The notes under the pieces are model-generated. The model was not told the DNA's origin, did not search any database, and worked only from the letters and a program-made list of their open reading frames with translations. A program made the position numbers and the translations under genes. From assembly GCA_946811695.1 (NCBI GenBank), contig OX328132.1, positions 99,327,422 through 99,391,421 on the forward strand: a stretch of DNA of 64,000 nt, written 5' to 3'. Position 1 is the stretch's first letter. Every line of letters starts with the position of its first letter. Positions 57,436 to 64,000 of the stretch are shown here, one piece after another. This stretch comes from Gonocerus acuteangulatus (taxonomy: Eukaryota; Arthropoda; Insecta; Hemiptera; Coreidae).

Positions 57436-58223
57436 CGTAATCTGGAAACAGAAGATAGTTGTGACTCGAATTGGTCAACCGAAATTTTTCACACTGACCT
57501 AGCATCCCTGAAATCTCAAATTCATATTCCGTATGATGCGTGGATAAACATTGCTCCCGAAATGAGATTATATCAAGGACGGCCGTATAATGTCTTAAAG
57601 CCTGGTTGGGCTTCGATTATTTACGAAATTGTTTGGAATGAATTGAAATTGCCTTGCGCATTCCAATTCAAGAAAGCGGCAATTAACTATCTTCCTGGGG
57701 ATATTTTTCTTAAAATTACAGGAAAATGTTCCGAATGCCAAACACCTCTTAACCTGTACAGTGTCAGCCCTCCAAATAATAATGGATTAAACATGGTGGT
57801 TTCGACGTTTGATACTCAGGGTATTGCGCATTCGAAAAAAATGCAATTGCGGGGAAATCTAAGGCGAGATGTTTGCGAACAATTGCGGGGAAAATCGACA
57901 TACATGTGGCGCCGAGATGAAGCTTAACGTACGATGGAATTCGGAGAAATTGAACCTGCGAATATCTATTCTGAACACGTTTTGCGTAAGGCAAAGCAAC
58001 AGAGCAAAGATGCCGAATTAGGGGTTGGTAATTTTAAAAATCCCATTTTATCACTTCTGCAGCTAAAGTACGATTCAAAATACGCTGGCTGTTTGAAGGA
58101 ACTTGCTCTAGATAAGTTTTATCTTATGTATTGGTCACCTGAGCAGATATTTTTGTATCAGCAATTGCATCGAAACCACATGACCGGCAGCATCAGTATT
58201 GATTCTACTGGTTCAGTAATAAA
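57436..58223 (+). pseudogene. MULE transposase, truncated duplicate in left arm
   Basis: Inverted copy of the first part of the transposase at 58,271-59,736. Reads PYDAWINIAPEM, a Cys pair GKCSECQTPLNL, YMWRRDEA, an in-frame TAA at 57,925-57,927, then EFGEIEPANIYSEHVLRKAK, YWSPEQIFLYQQLHRNH and IDSTGSV, where similarity ends at the inversion breakpoint. An extra 3 bp and an Ala-to-Ser change (IDATG to IDSTG) lie near the first catalytic Asp compared with the right copy. No catalytic second half. Frames at 57,562-57,927 and 57,934-58,296 are its two open pieces; the latter runs into the spacer. Confidence 0.85.
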
Positions 58224-58951
58224 TAGGATTAAAAGTAATAGGGATTTGGTCGGACAACTTTTTCGCAACTTTAAAGTAGTAGGGAGTAAAGAGTGAGTTG
58301 CGCAATATACTTATCTATGGCGCTTCCCGATTCTGCATATTCTGATTCAACCGGATCTTCAAAGTGAACTAGTAGGTCACTATCATCAACGAAATTAGAA
58401 ATTTCATTGCCAGTTTTTATGGAACGTAGAAGCCTTGCTTCTGCGTTATTGCTTATATTACTTTCTGTGCTTGAGAATGCCACTGTCAGAACGTCTTTAC
58501 AAAGCTGACTAAACTTGGCATAGATTTTCGTGGTGCCCAATAACCCAACGCATCGGACAAACAATTCCTTGACACCAGGTACACTTTTGTTGAAGCAGGG
58601 CAAGCGGCAGACCATTTTGATCAAATGCGCAATGTCTATTCTGATTACGCATAAGTTCTGCTTCGACATAGTACCTGATAATACGTGCATGCACTTATTA
58701 ACGTACGAAAGAAGATCCGTATTATTAAATGCCATGGAAACTGCATTAAGCAATGCTAGGGAATAGTCTGTGACAATCTGATCGGGGCATTTCGCTCCAC
58801 TACGTAACCATTCTCTCATCCAGTACGATAAAATGTTAGCGTCGTGCTTTTCGGAACCATTTGAAAAAGTGGCAAAATTTTCTCACCGATCCCACAAACA
58901 GCCTGGTACAAAAAGATAACATTTTTCGATCCATCAGGTTTAAAAATTGGT
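58224..58951. other. Palindrome spacer (unique sequence)
   Basis: The only part of the element present once. It holds the catalytic second half of the transposase on the minus strand (to 58,271). The left border falls within the transposase, so the gene's C-terminus is missing. Confidence 0.8.
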
Positions 58952-59736
58952 TTTATTACTGAACCAGTAGCATCAATACTGCTGCCGGTCATGTGGTTTC
59001 GATGCAATTGCTGATACAAAAATATCTGCTCAGGTGACCAATACATAAGATAAAACTTATCTAGAGCAAGTTCCTTCAAACAGCCAGCGTATTTTGAATC
59101 GTACTTTAGCTGCAGAAGTGATAAAATGGGATTTTTAAAATTACCAACCCCTAATTCGGCATCTTTGCTCTGTTGCTTTGCCTTACGCAAAACGTGTTCA
59201 GAATAGATATTCGCAGGTTCAATTTCTCCGAATTCCATCGTACGTTAAGCTTCATCTCGGCGCCACATGTATGTCGATTTTCCCCGCAATTGTTCGCAAA
59301 CATCTCGCCTTAGATTTCCCCGCAATTGCATTTTTTTCGAATGCGCAATACCCTGAGTATCAAACGTCGAAACCACCATGTTTAATCCATTATTATTTGG
59401 AGGGCTGACACTGTACAGGTTAAGAGGTGTTTGGCATTCGGAACATTTTCCTGTAATTTTAAGAAAAATATCCCCAGGAAGATAGTTAATTGCCGCTTTC
59501 TTGAATTGGAATGCGCAAGGCAATTTCAATTCATTCCAAACAATTTCGTAAATAATCGAAGCCCAAGCAGGCTTTAAGACATTATACGGCCGTCCTTGAT
59601 ATAATCTCATTTCGGGAGCAATGTTTATCCACGCATCATACGGAATATGAATTTGAGATTTCAGGGATGCTAGGTCAGTGTGAAAAATTTCGGTTGACCA
59701 ATTCGAGTCACAACTATCTTCTGTTTCCAGATTACG
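58271..59736 (-). pseudogene. MULE (FB-NOF-like) transposase, broken
   Basis: Minus-strand gene read 59,736 to 58,271; the start is uncertain, since the upstream frame is closed by a stop at 59,737-59,739 and the first Met is at 59,610. N-terminal part: GKCSECQ zinc-type Cys pair, LRRDVCEQL, WRRDEA. After an in-frame TAA (59,245-59,247) the same frame continues: GEIEPANI, LRKAKQ, YWSPEQIFLYQQ, SIDATGSVIKP (first catalytic Asp), VIFLYQAV, PLFQMV. A one-base shift near 58,846 separates the next part, MREWLRSG, DQIVTDYSLALLNAVSMAF (second catalytic Asp of the MULE domain), IRIDIAHLIKMVCRLP, EARLLRSIK. It ends at the inversion breakpoint before any C-terminal domain. The family is widespread in insects as uncharacterised MULE proteins. 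Inactive as it stands. Confidence 0.85.
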
Positions 59737-59972
59737 TTATTTATCGACTGAACTGATTCTATGACCGCTAATTTTGTCGCCTATTTTATTTCTGGTTTTT
59801 TGACTAATGTATAATTAAACATAATCTTTGCTAAAACCGTCTCCAAGTAATTTGGATGCAACCTGCCGAACAGGATCATTAAAAGGTAAGACACTATATC
59901 CATAAAAAAAAATATCAAATTCCTAAGGGTGTTAAAAAAAACTGAAAAAGTTGCGATATTGAAAATTCAACT

Positions 59973-60853
59973 ACTCCGTCACGCAGGATCTGCATAACTA
60001 AGCACTTTCCTCGGAATTTTTGTAGTGTAGAAAACATTATTGAATAATTTTCCGTAAATAGCCTATATAAATAAAATAAAAACATGAATAGTTCTGCTCA
60101 TTTACATTTCTTATGAGAACTGTTCAATTATTAATACTACAACTTCATAAACACACAAAGACTTCATTTTCCGTCTTTTGATCTGACGCAGGAACAGGAT
60201 ACAGTCCTCCTAGTGGGAGATAGCGCTCCTCGCGGCGGCTTTGTGAACCTACATCTGGCGGTTAACATTTCTAATGAAACAGAGTATTAAGTAAACTCTC
60301 TTTTCCAATTGACCGATTTACTTCATTTTTACAACACTTCTTTCTCATGAGATACCCACGACGTATACCGCGTTTCGTTACAATAGGGGAGAAATTACGA
60401 CCGGTATGAGTATATTAATACTTTCGGTCCGGGGTAAATCCCCCCTCTGAATAACCGGATTTAGTTTATTTTTACAACCCATTTTTCCCTGTTGATTACC
60501 ACCACGAGTACCGAGTTTCTTTGAAATGTAACATAAATTATGACTGGTAGTGGCAAATCGGTAATGTGGGTCCAGAGTAAACCTCCCCTCCTAATGAACC
60601 GATATAGTATATTTTTATAACGTATTCCTCTCTTGAGATCAACATAACGAATACCGAGTTTCGTTGAAATATAACAAAAACTACGGCTGGCATGGTCAAA
60701 TTAGTGTTTTGGGCCCGGGGTAAACCCCCCCCCCCTCCCGATAGACCGATTTTGGTGGTTAACGAACTCGTTCAATCGTTTGCTAATTGAACGCTAGACA
60801 CAACGATTCGTGAAGATGAAACAAAAACTCTGGCCGCAATCGTGTTAACAGAC

Positions 60854-60926
<73 letters not shown>

Positions 60927-60996
60927 TACGGCTGGATACAAATTGGAAGGACCGCTGGTATAGGGCAGCCTAAGGCACAGCGAAGGAAGAGTGGGG

Positions 60997-61070
<74 letters not shown>

Positions 61071-61192
61071 TTTAACGGGGGTCGTTTTCAGTGTCTACTA
61101 GGTAGGATCGATAAAGATTTGAAGAAATTTTTCAAAAATTCCGTCATGAGTGCAACCTCAATAGCTACTTTCCTCCAGAGGAAAGTGCTAAA
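59973..61192 (-). mobile_element. HINE-like element, family 1, in right arm
   Basis: Inverted copy of 56,006-57,198, near identical apart from longer (TA)n tracts (60,855-60,922; 61,000-61,066) and G-run length. It sits at the same point of the split satellite monomer, so the insertion predates the arm duplication or was copied between arms. Confidence 0.65.
60855..61067. repeat. (TA)n microsatellites in right arm
   Basis: Two TA tracts of about 65 bp separated by about 77 bp ('ctacggctggatacaaattg', 'gcctaaggcacagcg'). The mirrored tracts in the left arm are shorter. Confidence 0.95.
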
Positions 61193-64000
61193 AAGCGGCT
61201 GTAACGTTTTTTTCTAGGCAACTACAAACGAAAATTCTTTCAAAACTATCAACTACAAACGATTTAGAACGAATTGAGACCATAAAAAAACACGCACCCC
61301 TAAAACTAAAAAAGTCGCCATTTTGAAAATTCATAAAGCGGCTGTAACTTTTTTTCTAGGCAACTACAAACGAAAATTCTTTCAAATCTATCAACTACAA
61401 ACGATTTAGAAAGAATTGAGACCATAAGAAAACACGCACCCCTAAAACTAAAAATGTCGCCATTTTGAAAATTCTTAAAGCGGCTGTAACTTTTTTTCTA
61501 GGCAACTACAAACGAAAATTGTTTCAAGACTATTAACTACAAACGATTTAGAACGAATTGAGACCATTAGAAAACACGCACCCCTAAAACTAAAAAAGTC
61601 GCCATTTTGAAAATTCAAAAAGCGGCTGTAACTTTTTTTCTAGGCAACTACAAACGAAAATTCTTTCAAAACTATCAACTACAAACGATTTAGAACGTAT
61701 TGAGACCATAAGAAAACACGCACCCCTAAAACTAAAAAAGTCGCCATTTTGAAAATTCATAAAGCGGCTGTAACTTTTTTTCTAGGCAACTACAAACGAA
61801 AATTCTTTCAAAACTATCAACTACAAACGATTTAGAATGTATTGAGACCATAAGAAAACACGCACCCCTAAAACTAAAAAAGTCGCCATTTTGAAAATTC
61901 ATAAAGCGGCTGTAACTTTTTTTCTAGGCAACTACAAACGAAAATTCTTTCAAAACTATCAACTACAAACGATTTAGAATGTATTGAGACCATAAGAAAA
62001 CACGCACCCCTAAAACTAAAAAAGTCGCCATTTTGAAAATTCTTAAAGTGGCTGTAACTTTTTTTCTAGGCAACTACAAACGAAAATTCTTTCAAATCTA
62101 TCAACTACAAACGATTTAGAACGAATTGAGACCATAAGAAAACACGCACCCCGAAACCTAAAAAAAGTCGCCATTTTGAAAATTCATAAAGCGGCTGTAA
62201 CTTTTTTTCTAGGCAACTACAAACGAAAATTCTTTCAAAACAATCAACTACAAACGATTTAGAATGTATTGAGACCATAAGAAAACACGCACCCCTAAAA
62301 CTAAAAAAGTCGCCATTTTGAAAATTCTTAAAGTGGCTGTAACTTTTTTTCTAGGCAACTACAAACGAAAATTCTTTCAAAACTATCAACTACCAACGAT
62401 TTAAAACGAATTGAGACCGTGAGAAAACACGCACCCCTAAAACTAAAAAAGTCGCCATTTTAAAAATTCAAAAAGCGGCTGTAACTTTTTTTCTAGGCAA
62501 CTACAAACGAAAATTCTTTCAAAACTATCAACTACAAACGATTTAGAACGAATTGAGACCATAAGAAAACACGCACCCCTAAAACTAAAAAAGTCGCCAT
62601 TTTGAAAATTCATAAAGCGGCTGTAACTTTTTTTCTAGGCAACTACAAACGAAAATTCTTTCAAATCTATCAACTACAAACGATTTAAAACGAATTGAGA
62701 CCGTGAGAAAACACGCACCCCTAAAACTAAAAAAATCGCCATTTTGAAAATTCATAAAGCGGCTGTAACTTTTTTTCTAGGCAACTACAAACGAAAATTC
62801 TTTCAAAACTATCAACTACAAACGATTTAGAATGTATTGAGACCATAAGAAAACACGCACCCCTAAAACTAAAAAAGTCGCCATTTTGAAAATTCAAAAA
62901 GCGGCTGTAACTTTTTTTCTAGGCAACTACAAACGAAAATTCTTTCAAAACTATCAACTACAAACGATTTAGAATGTATTGAGACCATAAGAAAACACGC
63001 ACCCCTAAAACTAAAAAAGTTGCCATTTTGAAAATTCTTAAAGTGGCTGTAACTTTTTTTCTAGGCAACTACAAACGAAAATTCTTTCAAAACTATCAAC
63101 TACAAACGATTTAGAATGTATTGAGACCATAAGAAAACACGCACCCCTAAAACTAAAAAAGTCGCCATTTTGAAAATTCATAAAGTGGCTGTAACTTTTT
63201 TTCTAGGCAACTACAAACGAAAATTCTTTCAAAACTATCAACTACAAACGATTTAGAATGTATTGAGACCATAAGAAAACACGCACCCCTAAAACTAAAA
63301 AAGTCGCCATTTTGAAAATTCTTAAAGTGGCTGTAACTTTTTTTCTAGGCAACTACAAACGAAAATTCTTTCAAATCTATCAACTACAAACGATTTAGAA
63401 CGAATTGAGACCATAAGAAAACACGCACCCCGAAACCTAAAAAAAGTCGCCATTTTGAAAATTCATAAAGCGGCTGTAACTTTTTTTCTAGGCAACTACA
63501 AACGAAAATTCTTTCAAAACAATCAACTACAAACGATTTAGAATGTATTGAGACCATAAGAAAACACGCACCCCTAAAACTAAAAAAGTCGCCAATTTGA
63601 AAATTCTTAAAGTGGCTGTAACTTTTTTTCTAGGCAACTACAAACGAAAATTCTTTCAAAACTATCAACTACCAACGATTTAAAACGAATTGAGACCGTG
63701 AGAAAACACGCACCCCTAAAACTAAAAAAATCGCCATTTTGAAAATTCATAAAGCGGCTGTAACTTTTTTTCTAGGCAACTACAAACGAAAATTCTTTCA
63801 AATCTATCAACTACAAACGATTTAGAACGAATTGAGACCATAAGAAAACACGCACCCCTAAAACTAAAAAAGTCGCCATTTTGAAAATTCATAAAGCGGC
63901 TGTAACTTTTTTTCTAGGCAACTACAAACGAAAATTCTTTCAAATCTATCAACTACAAACGATTTAAAACGAATTGAGACCGTGAGAAAACACGCACCCC
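61193..64000 (-). repeat. ~143 bp satellite array, right arm, with higher-order repeat
   Basis: About 20 units of ~142 bp in inverted orientation to the left array, continuing past the window end. Variant units (acgaattg / tgtattg; ataag / gtgag; 'ccgaaacctaaaaaaag' type) recur in the same order 1,279 bp apart: 62,151 and 63,430; 62,391 and 63,670; 62,681 and 63,960. This indicates a nine-monomer higher-order unit. Confidence 0.95.

Larger units (their letters stand above)
53936..64000. mobile_element. Giant Foldback-type MULE (palindrome)
   Basis: Imperfect palindrome centred on a 728 bp spacer (58,224-58,951). Left arm 53,936-58,223; right arm 58,952 to beyond the window. Paired positions in the inner arm sum to 117,172; further out the sum drifts to about 117,197 because (TA)n lengths differ. 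Each arm holds a ~143 bp satellite array, a HINE-like element and the 5' part of a MULE transposase. The architecture parallels Drosophila FB-NOF elements: long tandem-repeat inverted arms around a MULE-superfamily transposase. The right end is not in the window, so total length is unknown. Confidence 0.72.

Noticed and set aside
53936..64000. CRISPR-like array
   Set aside because: Units are contiguous 143 bp monomers without unique spacers, in a eukaryotic transposon.
53936..64000. Palindrome as a pure assembly artefact
   Set aside because: The arms differ in monomer variants, (TA)n length, G-run length and a 3 bp indel, so they are not the same read sequence mirrored. Long reads should still confirm it.
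1..64000. LTR retrotransposon or endogenous virus
   Set aside because: I looked for long direct repeats around protease, integrase or envelope-like frames and found none; all reverse transcriptases here are LINE type.

Overview
This is an AT-rich eukaryotic window, most likely from an arthropod and probably an insect. The evidence is the repeat content: Jockey-type and RTE-type LINE retrotransposons, tRNA-derived SINEs, MITEs, long (TA)n microsatellites and a MULE transposase of the kind common in insect genomes. I see no intact host gene, no rRNA and no functional tRNA gene. Every long open frame with recognisable similarity belongs to a mobile element, and nearly all are broken. The species cannot be fixed from the sequence.

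Layout. Positions 1-24.0 kb are nested elements. They include Helentron/HINE-like elements with internal (TA)n, tRNA-derived SINEs, a recent segmental duplication (3.5-8.1 kb), a small inverted-repeat element at 9.1-9.7 kb, a 1.7 kb foldback element inside (TA)n (11.04-12.78 kb), a decayed Jockey LINE split by a 560 bp MITE with an 8 bp target duplication (12.9-15.7 kb), and a much better preserved minus-strand Jockey LINE (17.09-20.17 kb). That LINE has 15 bp target duplications and its endonuclease and reverse transcriptase frames are separated only by a shift at a C7 run. From 24 to 53.9 kb the sequence is lower in density: SINE copies, two copies of a 255 bp G-run MITE family, two copies of a foldback family (31.1 and 45.8 kb), a 5'-truncated RTE element with a 13 bp target duplication (37.58-39.18 kb), LINE scraps, and long AT-rich stretches where I recognise nothing.

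The outstanding feature is the right end, 53.94-64.0 kb. It is a giant imperfect palindrome about a 728 bp spacer (58,224-58,951). From outside to inside, each arm has a roughly 143 bp tandem satellite array (inverted between arms), a roughly 1.2 kb HINE-like element inserted within a satellite monomer, and the first part of a MULE-type transposase gene. The right arm plus spacer carries the catalytic region on the minus strand; the left arm carries a truncated duplicate. Long inverted arms built of tandem repeats around a MULE transposase are the architecture of Foldback (FB-NOF) elements of Drosophila. I interpret this as a large Foldback-type MULE, now inactive because of an in-frame stop, a frameshift and a missing C-terminus.

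A second pattern is that the HINE-like families carry terminal inverted repeats whose sequence differs between families but stays complementary within each family, followed by a conserved 3' hairpin and a T-run. Nothing here forms an operon or pathway. The elements interact only as successive insertions into one another, which gives a relative chronology.
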